From Cryptomeria japonica (lineage: Eukaryota; Streptophyta; Pinopsida; Cupressales; Cupressaceae): DNA of 64,000 nucleotides. Positions 1 to 11,169 of the stretch are shown piece by piece (the stretch's first letter is position 1; every line of letters begins with the position of its first letter). A model generated the notes under the pieces. That model did no database searches, had not been told where the DNA came from, and saw nothing but the letters and a program-made list of their open reading frames with translations. Where the stretch lies: the NCBI RefSeq assembly GCF_030272615.1, contig NC_081414.1:916367648-916431647 (forward strand). Direction: 5' to 3'. Made by a program: the position numbers and the translations under genes.

Positions 1-365
1 CCATTTTGTTTGATGTTAATGGATTATTTTCCTAAAGTCAATTACTATTGTGTAATTTAGTGAAAGAGTACTCTTGTAATTAAGTCGTATTGTGGGAAAT
101 GTTATTTTTGGGCCAAAAAAAATTAGGTATATCCCAAAAGGGGGCATTAAAAGTGCAAGTGTATGTCTCTTTGGATGCACCATGAAACATTGACCTTTCG
201 TGCAAGTCATCTCAGTTGTTGATTTATTCCAAATATTCAAACTTGTTAAGCTGCTATGTTTCACCCTGAGATTGGATTTCAAGTACAGTAAGAATCCATG
301 GAGGAGATTCATGTTGGCACCAATGGTCAATTTAACCCTGAGGTTCTCCAAGCTACATAATTAGT

Positions 366-660
366 GTGCTGATTTGGAAATCCTTTACCTACCACTATGT
401 AGTGTACCGTACACGTACAGTAGCACAACCACCCCGTACGGTCAATAGCCTTTGTACAGTACGGTCCACCCCGTACAGACAACACACTCCACCCTCCGGT
501 CAATTGCTACCCCACCGTACGACCAACACCCTCCATCGTACGGTCAATACTCTCCACCGTATGGCCAGCCCACCGTACAGCCAACTCAATCCCCATACAC
601 CCTGCGTCGTACAATCTCCACTGTACGGCCTACACTCCGTATGCTCCTTCAGTCAGTTGA
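366..660. repeat. GTACGG-rich irregular repeat cluster
   Basis: The stretch repeats CCGTAC, GTACGG and CACCGTA units many times with no fixed period. It can be read as Pro/Gln/Tyr-rich peptides in two frames, but these follow from the repeat and I do not call a gene. A similar CCGTACGG-rich cluster forms part of the leader of the Gag-Pro element near 46.55-46.78 kb. The cluster abuts a Copia-like LTR, so it may be the leader of an old element on the minus strand (inference). Confidence 0.6.
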
Positions 661-699
661 TTCTCCTGTGCGGAACTAATAATCTCGGCCTTGGAAAGA

Positions 700-1193
700 T
701 GGTTCCGTAATATGTTGGACAATACGATTAGTTTAACACGATTTGGCAACAGAATGAACACACCAGACATGCAAGTAGAAATTCAGATGCAACAATAATA
801 GAACTTCATATTACAAGAATCCCAGACTAAGGGCAGAGCAAAGTAGGGTGAGAGTTACTCCCACCGAAACTGCGGATGCCAAGTAGGGAGGATCTTCCAC
901 CTCCGAAATGGCTGACAACTAAACTCCAACTGGAATTCGCACATACAGAGCAAAAATACCAAATTCACACACCTACAACTAAGCCAAACTTGGCCTTATA
1001 GATGGGCTCCGGGAAGTTTCCCGAAGGGTTACAAACGGCCAACACCAAAAGTTAATTATTTTATTAATTTAGGCCCCTTTATTTAGTACTTAAATTAATT
1101 AATTAAATAAGTCCTTATGATATTATTTAAAATTTAGGACCACTTAATTAATTAGCTTAATTAAGTCACTTTATTAAAATTGGGGACATTACA
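700..1193 (-). repeat. Degenerate Copia-type LTR with decayed primer site
   Basis: About 480 bases run from TGTTGGAC to GGGGACATTACA, giving TG...CA ends. Read on the minus strand it starts TGTAATGTCCCC and contains the AT-rich TTAATTAA runs common in plant LTRs. The bases at 700-712 resemble a mutated minus-strand initiator-Met-tRNA primer site. I find no target duplication. It is probably an old truncated element in the first introns of the neighbouring host gene. Confidence 0.4.
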
Positions 1194-2811
1194 CACTATG
1201 GATGCTAAGTCATTGTGGGAATCAATTTTTCTGTTGTAGACCCCTGTTCTATTCTCTATTGTGGAGCTCATGTATGGATGATGTGAACGAGGACAATTCA
1301 TAGTCATCAGGTGATTCAAATTTATTACATCTGCTAAAAATGGAAGTTTTGCTTCCCATTTTACAATCTTTTTCTAGTTTTATGTTTCCTAGTGTTATCT
1401 AAGTAGTCTCTACTGCCAAACAATATGCATCCAGGTTACGGATTAATGCAAGTTTGTGTGTAGAACTTTGTGAAGGAAATAATAGAAGCCACTCTTTGGA
1501 GGTTGTCTCTCTATTGATAGGGTCTCACTTCTATGAGTGATTGTTACACCTCTGGATTCACACTTGTTCTCTTATTAATTTCTTATTAGCCTTTGATATC
1601 AAGCATGGGCCCTTGGTAGAGAAATGCCTGGCCAGCACATGTAAAAACCTTTTTAATAATTAACATAAGGGGAGTAGAGGATTACTAAGAATTCTGCCTT
1701 GAATTGATGCTTCCTTCTCTTTGAATGTTGTCTGAGATGAATTTGCAGTTAGACTATCTGGATTTCCAGACAAGTTCTAGTTCACCCGTTAAAGTTTACA
1801 TAAAGTTCTAGTTCTAGACTATCTCAAAAATGTTTGAGGCACTGGTCATAGTTAGGTATCTGATCATGTTTGAAATCTTCTAAATCTTTGGGTTTACCTT
1901 AAGTTATTGTAATTAAAAAATTTACTACTTTACAAGAGTTCTAAGGAGGTTCCAATTGAGTACATCTTTAGGGTAATTCACTGTTTTCATCTTTGTTACA
2001 GAACCTTGTTAAACTGGTTGTTCTTTTTGTTGTTTTGAGATCCTGATCAATATATTGATAGGCTCCTATGGGTAGTAATTAGTGACAATTCAAATTATTG
2101 GTATTTGGGCTATCTTCATGCACAGGGTATAGCTTATTTTAGCAGTCATTTTCCTTAATTTCTGATTAATTATCCTATAGGTTCTTTTGGGAATAGCTTC
2201 CTGTCCTTGTAGAACCTAAAGTGAAGAAAAGTCACCCGCTCTTGTTAATGGCCCATACCCTATTGTGATTTAATCAGAATTTTGTCTAAGTCTGGATTGA
2301 GATTCCCTGCGGGTCGGTTTTTAGGTGATTTTCTAGAATTACAAGAGTTACAAATGAAGAACTTGAAGCACCATCAATGTGATACATGAATTAGGCTAAT
2401 ATTTTACTGGGGGGTTGATTTAGTAGCCAACATAATGGATGGCTTGACATTAATCCTAGAGGTCAGCATCACTAATCTAGAGCCCAACCTACTAAAAGTT
2501 TTTATTAAGATTGTGTATATGTCCATCTCCTATGACAACCCTATAAATTCGGAACAGGATTTTCCCAAAAACCCAGAAAACACGCCCTGTTATCCCATTT
2601 TGACTCCTCTAAAAGTATAAGACAAACGAAAATACGCATTACAAAAAATAAGTGAAATGGGATCAGGTTTTACAGTATAACGTTCAAAAATTGTTTCATA
2701 TGCACCAGAGAAGCCAACTTGGAAGAATACCCTTATCATTACGGAACGGGTTATTATCTACTGAAGGAAGACGAATGCCAATGAAAACGAGCGTCATATA
2801 AAACTACTTGC
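1194..2811. other. No gene seen; probable intron of the host gene
   Basis: No convincing coding, RNA or repeat structure is visible. The stretch lies downstream, in minus orientation, of the second exon of the PpiC/rhodanese-type gene, so the simplest reading is intron. I looked for the expected next exon, which should encode the rest of the rotamase domain, and did not find it. Confidence 0.5.
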
Positions 2812-3360
2812 CTTGAATTATTCTCATTTGCAGCTCTACGAGGAGCTTGAGCTGATCTTCAGGTACTAATATATGCTGCACAAGTATTTCCCTGTCCTCT
2901 TCCTTGCTCGGTGATTCTTTGGTTGAAGCAGCTGAGACACCATCAGCACTGAATGAAACTGAAACAATGTGATGAAAACATTACCAACAGGCTTTATTTG
3001 GTTCCAATCAGGCATAAATCCAATACCGATAATGTTTATCACCCAACTGGTTTCCTACGTTAAAAAGGCAAAAAAAAATGTTTGAACAGAGTAGGAAATA
3101 CCTATTCCTGAAGATAATCCACGACCCATTCCGTAACTCGTCTGCTTGACGAGAAACGATGTCCTTTTTGGAGATAAACTAAATGAAGTGAAAGCAGGGG
3201 CAATGGAGATCTTGGGTACTGATATGAAACTAGTATGTTCAGAAAATATTGAGGAAGGAATTTTTCTGATGAATTCTCTGCAGCTCAAATGCAGCTTGGA
3301 AGGAGGGGGAGAATAGCAATGAGCAGACATGACACCAGATATAATGGGAGCCCTTGCCAT
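2812..3360 (-). CDS. Chloroplast PpiC/rhodanese-domain protein, exons 1 and 2 only
   Basis: This is a host gene fragment. Exon 1 (3360 to 3102) begins MARAPIISG and codes about 86 residues rich in Ser, Pro and basic residues with few acidic ones, like a chloroplast transit peptide; it ends in phase 1 at AG|GTATTT. Exon 2 (2958 to 2812) follows a TTTCAG acceptor in matching phase and codes for Ser-rich linker and then DREILVQHILVPEDQLKLL, the opening of a parvulin (PpiC) rotamase domain. It closely resembles the plant plastid protein that joins a PpiC peptidyl-prolyl isomerase domain to a C-terminal rhodanese domain (Arabidopsis At5g19370 type). The rest of PpiC and all of rhodanese are absent and should lie past the left edge, across a long intron. 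The exon 2 donor is either GC (AAG|GCAAGT) or a weak GT five bases later. I chose the ATG at 3360 because the triplet nine bases upstream is TTG. It could be a pseudogene, but both exons are open and the splice phase agrees. Confidence 0.72.
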
Positions 3361-3410
3361 GATTCTCAACGTCTACTTTCCTGGTGAACTTTCTAGCTTT
3401 TTATCTCTAA

Positions 3411-3417
3411 ATTTATA
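3411..3417 (-). promoter_or_regulatory. Possible TATA box of the host gene
   Basis: TATAAAT on the minus strand, preceded by CTCCAA and GGCCC, lies about 50 bases upstream of the chosen ATG. A TGGGCT (site II-like) motif lies further upstream near 3580. A match this short is weak evidence in AT-rich DNA. Confidence 0.3.
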
Positions 3418-3824
3418 TTGGAGGGGCCTTCGATTTAATCCATAAATTTTGGCTTTTGATTTATTCCGTAAATTTTTAGATTAAACATCTCTGTGTTTTG
3501 TCGCAAAAACCCTAAGAAATGAATGAATTTTTTTAAAACAGCTTATGGGATTCTCGGATAGCTAGCAATGTATGAGAAGCCCAAACAAACCCAAACGGAA
3601 AGACTGCTAAACCGCTAAACCTCTTTCTCTTTCTGCTGTGTATCTGGGTTAGTAAAGACAAATTGCTTTAAACATCTTGTAAAAATTTCCCTTCCCGATG
3701 AAATAGAAAATTTTAATGCTTTTGATTTGAACAATCTAAAGCTTCTAAATTTAGGTATTATGCCCACTATTTAAGTGAATAGAAATTTTCAAAGATCTTT
3801 TATATTCTTTAGATATAGGAAAAA

Positions 3825-4050
3825 GATAGTTTTTTTTGTTTTTTTTACATTTTAATTTTGTATGTGTGTTGTAAATGTATGGTTAAATAGTATAATTTGA
3901 TATATTTTTTAATGAATAGGTGAGTCAGTTTTTATTAGATAGTTTTTTTTGTTTTTTTAACATTTTAATTTTGTATGTGTGTTGTAAATATATGGTTAAA
4001 TAGTATAATTTGATATATTTTTTAATGAATAGGTGAGTCAGTTTTTATTA
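3825..4050. repeat. Two-copy tandem duplication, 113-bp unit
   Basis: The unit beginning GATAGTTTTTTTTG and ending GAGTCAGTTTTTATTA occurs twice head to tail with only one or two differences. No ORF or transposon end is seen. The near identity suggests a recent replication slip in otherwise old intergenic DNA. Confidence 0.85.
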
Positions 4051-4251
4051 GTCCCTGGCTTTAAGTAGAGATTTATGTTTTCATTTCACTCTTGTCAATT
4101 TATTCAACTCGCAATATAAAGTTTACCTTATGGTTTACGAAAATTTTGTTATTAAAGTGCATTTCTCAATAATTGTTTCTATTTTCCATTTGGCTATTTA
4201 AGTTTCTCCTGGTGTTTTTTCTCTTTTTCCATTTACTAAAAATCTCTCGTT

Positions 4252-5425
4252 ATGCGAAGACAACGATTTTCCACTTTCTCTTGTTATGGATGTGTCTCTT
4301 GTAGAGGGTTTTTCGTGGTGTTTTGTAGAGTAGTAAACGTGTCTGCCGCAGGTATGATTTGCGCTAGGCTCATCAAGCTTTGTTTTCAATGCAGCACATT
4401 AAAAAGGTTTTCCCTAGTATTTTATCCCTTTCTCCATTTACTAAAAATCTTCCACGATTAGGGTTCACCCCACAATGCAGCAGTGAAGCTACAATCCATG
4501 TTGATGTGACATCTTGGGTTTGAATCACATGTAGGTTGCTTTAGTGAAGAAGAGCCCGACAAGCTATTAGACATGCATGACCTACATGCCACGGTGGAGA
4601 CTACGGAACCACATCAGAGTTGCCTTGGTACCGACAAGCAAAGGAAGGGCGTGAAGGTGAGGAGTGGAAAAGGCATGGAGGGATAAGGGAAAGCAGAGAA
4701 GGCGCGAAGGCATAAGGGAAAGTAGAGAAGGCATAGATGTATAAGGGGAGCATAAGAAGAACAAAGAGATAAGGGGAGCAAAGGAGGAACAAAGGGATAA
4801 GATGAGAAGAGAGGAGGATAAGGCGAGGAGTGGAGAGGAGTAGAGGGACAAGGCAAGCAGAGAGGAGAGGAGGAATGAGGGAATTGGAGAGATAAGGAAG
4901 AGGGAGAGATCAAGTGTGATGGTTGGAGATGGATAGATAAGGGACTGGAAATGGAGAGATAAGGGGCCATGGTGATCTGAGTGATGGAGAGACAAGGATC
5001 CATGGAGGGATAAGGAATTAAGGATTGATAAGGAGACGTTCAATCGACATTTGAGAGGGGCATGTTGGAAATGTGTTTCATGGAGAGATAAGGAGAGGAA
5101 TATAGAGATTGGCAAGAGATAAATCTAGGAGGTGTTAATGCCTCAATAATATCAAAAAAATACCACCATGGTGATTGGGTCTCCCATTGTGACCCCACTG
5201 GTTCATAGCTCCTGTCAAAAGAGAGCACCGACCAAAAATAAATAAAAAATCTTCTACGATTTGAAGGCAATGATTACCAACTTTTTTTTGTTGTGGATGC
5301 ATCTCTTACAGAGGATTTTTTGTGGCATTTTGCAAAGTAATAAACGTGTCATCCTAGGTATGATTTGCATCAAGCTCATCAATCTTTGTTTTCAATACAG
5401 TGCATTAATAAGTTTCCTCCTCACT
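4252..5425. repeat. Diverged direct repeats flanking a purine-rich tract
   Basis: About 160 bases at 4252-4410 recur at 5259-5420 at roughly 75-80 percent by eye (shared words include AAACGTGTC, GGTATGATTTGC and TTTGTTTTCAAT). Between them lies the GATAAGG tract. They could be decayed terminal repeats of a small element or a segmental duplication; no target duplication or primer site was found. Confidence 0.55.
4640..5115. repeat. Purine-rich GATAAGG minisatellite-like tract
   Basis: The plus strand is almost pure purine, with GATAAGG or CATAAGG recurring roughly every 15-40 bases among GGAGAG and GAAAGG words. On the minus strand it translates to Ser/Leu-rich low-complexity peptides in overlapping frames, which I treat as artefact. 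Confidence 0.7.
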
Positions 5426-5814
5426 TTCACAAACAAAACTATTATGCAGGAGTCTTCAAGCTAGAAAAGAGGGGCAAACATTCATCTAGGCAATTTCCAA
5501 GACAATAGGAGAGCACGATAGGAATTTAGGTAGGGTTTCCTTATTGTTCGAACACTACTTGCATTTGGCTCTAGTTAGACATTCAAAATCAAGGGATTTC
5601 TTGGCCGTTTCTGAAACTCCATCCTTCTGAATGCATTCAGTATCCTTCTTGCCCAGGTTATTTTCCTCTTTACGATTCTGTTGGCAGCACATATAAAATT
5701 TCCATTTTGTATATGTCCTTGTTCAATCTAATGCCCGTCGAGTCTGTTGGTCAAGTCATTCGCTTAACCTTCCTCATGTAATCCGGCTATTGTTATTTGT
5801 TTAAGTTCCACTGC

Positions 5815-6035
5815 GTTGAACTTGGATCTTGAACTTGAACCTTTTTGGTTCAAGGTTCAAAGTTCAACGGGTGTTGTTTTGAATTTTTTTTTTCCTTCTG
5901 CGCGGTTTTAAGTCTTCACTAGTCCTTGCCGATGTTTTACATTCCTTGAACCTTGAACTTGAACCTTTTTTGTTCAAGGTTCAAAGTTCAAGATTTGTCA
6001 TGTTAATGATTTGTGTCGCGATTGTTTCGCAAGGG
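5815..6035. repeat. GTTCAA/TTGAAC cluster near the 5' end of E1
   Basis: About a dozen TTGAAC or GTTCAA words occur in both orientations within some 220 bases, partly as two similar blocks of TTGAAC words followed by GTTCAA words. The equivalent part of E2 (40,150-40,470) has the same enrichment though flanking sequence has diverged. Subterminal arrays of short motifs bind transposase in several plant DNA transposons; that role here is inference. Confidence 0.7.
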
Positions 6036-6489
6036 TCAGAGTTCAATGTTTAGGCTTCTTGGAAAACATGTGATTTGGCGTGAGGTGGCGGCACGGATTT
6101 TAAGATATGATAAACGGCCACAGAAGAGAGGAATATTCTTTCTTCAATGATTTGAAATCTATCATTTATAGCAAGTATGGTGTGAAGATCTGTAGTGTCA
6201 GAAGTCAAGTGACTTAGCACTTAAAGCATGCTCCAGCAAAATCATTTTAGGGTAAGGTCACACGAGCGAAGAGTAACGGAGACAGTTTATGGTAATGATG
6301 GGTAAGATTTTCTCGGTTTTAAAACTGAGTAATTGTCATGTCGAGATTATCATTTTCTTTGGATAAGTTTTAAGAAGAAGTTTTTGGAGCAAGAGAAATA
6401 GACTGCGATAGCGGTTTGCAGATGACAAAGCAAGGTATGTTTGATAACTTTCTCAATTGTTGCAGTTTGTTTTAAAAAATCTGGGTATT

Positions 6490-9400
6490 TTGTTAGCTGT
6501 TTGTTTACGTTTTCTCTTTCCTTCTTCGCCTGGGTCAATTGGAGAAAATCACCAGCTAAACATAAGGCCTACTTTGCCCAAATTAGTAAACTCGTCTTCC
6601 CTTGTAAGCTCTTTACCGGAGCTAGGTGATACAGCGTTAGTCCAACAGGATTTAGATAATTTTCTAGAAAGTACGGAACCCAGACGCAGATCCTATAATG
6701 AGAGATATTGCACAGAACGGATTATTGGAAGCAGTCGCATTTCCCACAACTGCTCCTTGCCCTGAATTAGTTTTAGAATGTATGAATCACTATGATAAGG
6801 GTAATAGATGCATAAGGAAAAACAATGGCGAGGTTTTGTTATCCATTAACAGACAGACAGTAATGGCAGCCATGGGTATCCCACATCAGGAACCCTATGA
6901 AGATTGGACGATTGGGAAATCCTATGGAATTTTCTCTGAGAAAAAGCAATATTACATAACTATCATTGCACGAAATTGGCTTTTAAAATTCCAAAAAGGA
7001 GGTTCAAGGCTGTCGAGACCCCTGACCCATGAGCATTTAATTCATGCAATCCGAGATTTGGTAATTTTGTTGAGCAGAGTAAAGGGTAATTCACACTCCT
7101 TCTATTGGGAGGACGATGTATTTCTTCATCCAGGTCACTCTAGACAAAAATCGGTTCATCGACTGGGGAACGGTTATTGCAGAAAGGTTACATGAAGGTT
7201 TGAGTAATTACCTTGGGATGGCAAACTTTTATATGTCTTCATACATGTTGTATATGCTTGCTTGTGTGAGGGAATGGTCTGGATTGTCCCATGCAAAGTG
7301 GGTTCAAGGCATAAAGATTTATGAGTATCACCCCAATTTGGCTTAAAAAGGGCATGTTGACAATTATCTCCGCTGGAATGATATTTTTGCTGGGAGATTG
7401 ACCTTTGAGTTACAAGGTAACTTACATAGGAGGATGTCTGTAGTGGCTGTTGAACTTGTTAACATCTATGACAGTTTCTTTACACAGTTTAATCACTTCA
7501 CTTACCTAAGGGTTGGAGGTTTTAAGGGTGAACCCTTTAGGCTACCTAGGTATGTTTCAGACTCTTGTATTTTGATTGAAGTTTCCAGGTAGCTAGCTCA
7601 TGTCACAAAGGATTATGGTGAGGACTCAGACACAAGTGGAATTTTTCCCATCGACTTAGGCCATTATAGTTGTAGATTTGTCTCTGGTGCGTTGAATCTT
7701 GAGCTAGAATTTAAGAGATTTCATTTGAAAACCTTTGTGAAAAGGGATAACTTTGACAGTAAAGGTTTTATTGCTCAATGTGTGAAGAAGATGGTGCCTG
7801 ATCAACATGTGTCCCAGTTGGAGGATTATTGGGAGGGCTGCCTGGATGAATTTGAAGTAAGGAAAATGAGTTGATCCAGGTTAACCTTGAAACAAATCCA
7901 TGACATGAAATTGCCAATGGACACTTCAAGTATCACCACTGATGATGAAGATGTACGAGATTCTGAGTTTATGAAGTGGGTACATAACAAACCTCTCCCA
8001 GAGGTGGATTGGAGTAAAAAGATGGAAGATAACATTCAGATACACACCTTCAGCGTAATTCACAGGACATAAAATTGGTTTAGGAGTTGTCGATTTCACT
8101 CGACGAGAGCAACCAGTTCAAGAAACAAAAGTGGGAAGAGAGATACAACAAGCAAAACTTCTATTTTAACTAACATTCCTGTTTCTATTGCAGGAAAAAG
8201 GCAGGCAAAGATTAAAGAAGAGAAACTTGACACCAAGGTTGAACTTTCTATTGTTGGTCGGGTTACCAGGTCTAGGTCCAAGAAGAGTTTTCAGCTACCG
8301 GCTCCCCATCTCATTCTGGATTTGGACGCAGAGGAAGCACTATGTGATATGACATCCCCTGTTTCTGATACAGACAAGGTTTCAACTAGTGTAGATACTA
8401 CTTTCCAAGACTCAGGGACGCTTGATATCCAGTCTCATGCAGACAGTGCCACACTGCCACCTTCAGAAGGATCTCCACCCATGCCATCTAAGGAATTGAC
8501 TCTGGCACCCAAGTGGTTAAGTGACTCAATTACCAGGAAAAGAAATGTGGTTCCTATTTCAGTATCAATGGAGGATGTCGTGAGTAAATGTCTGGGAAAA
8601 TCCATGAAGCCTAAAAGGTTAAAAATGGAGGCTATGATTGGTTTTGATGAAAGCACAAAGCACTGGACTATAGACTTTGCCAAACCCGCATCCGATAAAG
8701 ATGTTGTTACTACTTCAGAAGCAGACTATGCCATTGAACAAGTTGATTTGGGGGTCAGAACTAGAGTCGTCGATGTGAAACATTTGGAGACTTCAACCAA
8801 GCGGATTATCTCTCGTACTTGGAAGGACGAAAGAGACAAGGTTGAAGTAAAGCAAAATATAATGCAAATGGCTCAGTATATTCATGCTCTTTGATTAGCC
8901 CATTACTGTTGTCTCAAAGTTCAGGACCATTTAGTCCAAAAACACCTTGTAATTAGAAATTATTTGATGAGGTTCAACAAAACATAATGATTGCTATGGT
9001 TTTCTCAGAATGACTCACCTCGATCATGCATCAAGGGAACAATTACATAACGGATTTAGTCCAGATTTTCAAAGATACTAATGAAGTCACCAAGGAATTA
9101 GATGTCGACTTAATCTCGTGGCAGAAAGAGAAGACTAAATGGGCAGTGATTTCAAAATAGATGCATGTTATTTAATGTTATGGCTTGATGAATTTCCTTG
9201 CCGAAAGGCAAGTGTTAGGGCTAAATGAAGATATAATGTTTATTTGCAAAGAAAGCATTGAGTGGCGTAACCAGGTCATTGAACAAGGCCATAGCGAATC
9301 AGCTAGTTTATGTGGTGAATTAACAACCTTGAGGATGACCATGCAGAAGGATTTGCGCTGCGTGGATGTTCAATTGCTTAAAGAAGATGGCCAAACTCTG

Positions 9401-9655
9401 GAATATACTGCAGAGATGATTAATCAGTTTAGCAACCATATTAAACAAATCAAAGTGGATAAATCCTTGGCTATGGGTGATTTTATGAGGATTTCCAAAG
9501 TAGAATCGATGCTCCTAGTTTGTCTCAATCACCTGGACTCACACAGGGATAAAGTGCAGATGGTGAAGAGGAAGAAAGAGCTTTGGAAGCAAAGGGTAAT
9601 TCACATCAGTCTGTCGCATGTAACTGTAATTCAGGAATTTGTGAAGGTGCATTGA
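6490..9655 (+). pseudogene. E-family long ORF, copy 1 (decayed), function unknown
   Basis: I do not recognise this gene. It reads in pieces across several frames: about 6520-6700, 6698-7130, 7116-7346, 7360-7592, 7600-7874, 7887-8070, 8100-8894 and 9185-9655, separated by frameshifts and stops. Recognisable blocks shared with E2 in the same order are CPELVLECMNHYD followed by NGEVLLSIN; an FYMSSYMLYMLACVRE block; RVGGFKGEPFRLP; a basic linker with TRSRS; PKWLSDSITRKRN; and a helical charged C-terminus with a KVESML block. The N-terminal layout (P-E-L-V, Y-D, N-G-E, then G-I-P) loosely recalls plant-mobile-domain and plant transposon proteins, but I cannot confirm kinship. The original protein would be about 1,000 residues. 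A Copia inserted downstream of the ORF. Confidence 0.6.
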
Positions 9656-9876
9656 GAGTGGAGTGCGGCTAAGGTGATGATGGTGTCCGTCCAAAACACC
9701 AACCCGGGCAATCCGATCAAGACCGAATTGACGACATGACTAGCACAGCTAGCAGTTGTTTGCCAGCGAGTCTACACATTTTTAGTTTCGGTTATGCGGT
9801 TGGGGTAGTTCTCTATTAACTCTTGCGAGTTAATATTATTTATGGTTAAAAACTATTGTTCTGGTGACCTAATTAT

Positions 9877-10275
9877 TGTTAAAATGTGGCGACTGATCAG
9901 CAAAGTATTGTACACTCAACACGTATCCTCGTCGGGGTCCGGGGCCGGGAGCCTCTGAGAATTTTTTTTTGCCATTTTTCGTTGATGAAAACCGACATTG
10001 TAATAAAAACCTAAAAAGGCCAACTTTGTTTGTTGCCCTAAAAACGCATGTTATAAGTGACTGCGATGCTTAAGGCATTGTAAGGTTGATGTACTGTTTT
10101 TGCTGGATAATAAGAAAGATTGGACAACTGTGTATGGTGGATGTAACCCATTCTGGGTGAACCACGTTAAATCTCTGTGTTATCTGTGTCCTGTTTTATT
10201 TCTTTATCTTTTGTATTTAAATCTGCATATAATTGTTAGTTCATATTTGCTTCGGATCTGCTTGAAACCCTAACA
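9877..10275 (+). repeat. 5' LTR of the Copia in E1
   Basis: It starts TGTTAAAATG and ends CCCTAACA, 399 bases. It matches the 3' LTR except for about two dozen substitutions in the first two thirds and a missing GC-rich stretch of about 39 bases. Confidence 0.93.
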
Positions 10276-10277
10276 AT

Positions 10278-10289
10278 TGGTATCAGAGT
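10278..10289 (+). other. Primer binding site for initiator-Met tRNA
   Basis: TGGTATCAGAGT lies two bases after the 5' LTR, the standard plant Copia primer site with one change at the last base. Confidence 0.9.
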
Positions 10290-10335
10290 GAGGTATTTTG
10301 TAAATTGGCAGGACTCTCAGATTTGAGTGGGAGAA

Positions 10336-11110
10336 ATGGAGGATTCGAAATTCAAGGTCAAAAAGTTTAACGGTCAGAATTATCAGTTATGGAAAATGCA
10401 GATGGAGGATTACCTGTATCAAAAGGATTTGTGGTGGCCATTGGAAGGAAAGGCAAAGAAACCGACCACAATGTCAGATGAAGAGTGGGACATTTTAGAT
10501 AGAAAGGCATTGGGATCCATTCGATTGTGCCTTGCGCCGTCTGTAGCATTCAATATAACAGAAGCAAAAACGGCTATAGATTTGGTGGCAACATTGGCTA
10601 AATTGTATGAGAAACCCTTGGTTTCGAATAAGGTATTTCTTATGAAGCATTTGTTTAATTTGAAAATGAGTGAGGGAGGATCTATAGCGGAGCACTTAAA
10701 TGAATTTAATAAAATTACCAGTCAATTGTCTTCGGTAAAAATTACTTTTGCAGAAGAGGTTAGGGCTCTCTTGATTTTATGTTCTTTGCCAGAAAGCTGG
10801 AATAGCTTGGTTATGGTTGTAAGTAACTCTGTCTCTGGTAAAAATACTTTGGTATTTGATGATATTGTTGGTGTTATCCTAAGTGAGGAAATGCAAAGGA
10901 AAAGCACAGGTGAGACTCCAACATCATCGAGTAGTGTTTTGAATGTGGAGAATAGAGGAAGATCAAAGGAAAGAGGAAAAGGCTCTGAGAATGAGAAGTC
11001 ACGAGGGAAGTCAAAGAAAGGACGCTCTCAATCTAGAGGAAAGAAAGATTGCTAGTATAGCGGAAAGCTTGGTCATCTAAAGAAAGACTGTTGGTCTCGG
11101 AAAAACAAAG
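10336..11110 (+). pseudogene. Copia gag, zinc knuckle broken
   Basis: The structural nucleocapsid precursor. It starts MEDSKFKVKKFNGQNYQLW, the usual opening of Tork-type Gag (KF-G-NY--W), and runs open for about 239 residues through a basic Arg/Lys/Ser-rich linker. The zinc knuckle begins with Cys, but the next codon is a TAG stop at 11053-11055 and the second Cys has become Ser, leaving GHLKKDC readable beyond the stop. An in-frame GTG upstream is less likely than this ATG. Confidence 0.88.
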
Positions 11111-11169
11111 AAGGAGACAAAAATGAAAATGACAGTAAGGAAGCTAATATTGCAAGTAATACTTTACAA

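Noticed and set aside
366-710. Plus-strand ORF rich in Tyr-Gly-Gln-Pro
   Set aside because: Created by the GTACGG repeat; two frames open, no start context or homologue recognised.
4582-5115. 177-codon Ser/Leu-rich minus-strand ORF and overlapping partners
   Set aside because: Direct translation of the GATAAGG purine tract in several frames; low complexity.
6432-6466. AG|GTATGT ... TTGCAG as an intron in E1
   Set aside because: The interval is about 35 bases, below the plant minimum intron size.
8140-8195. TTTCTATTGCAG as a splice acceptor in E1
   Set aside because: The aligned part of E2 reads as continuous coding sequence across it.
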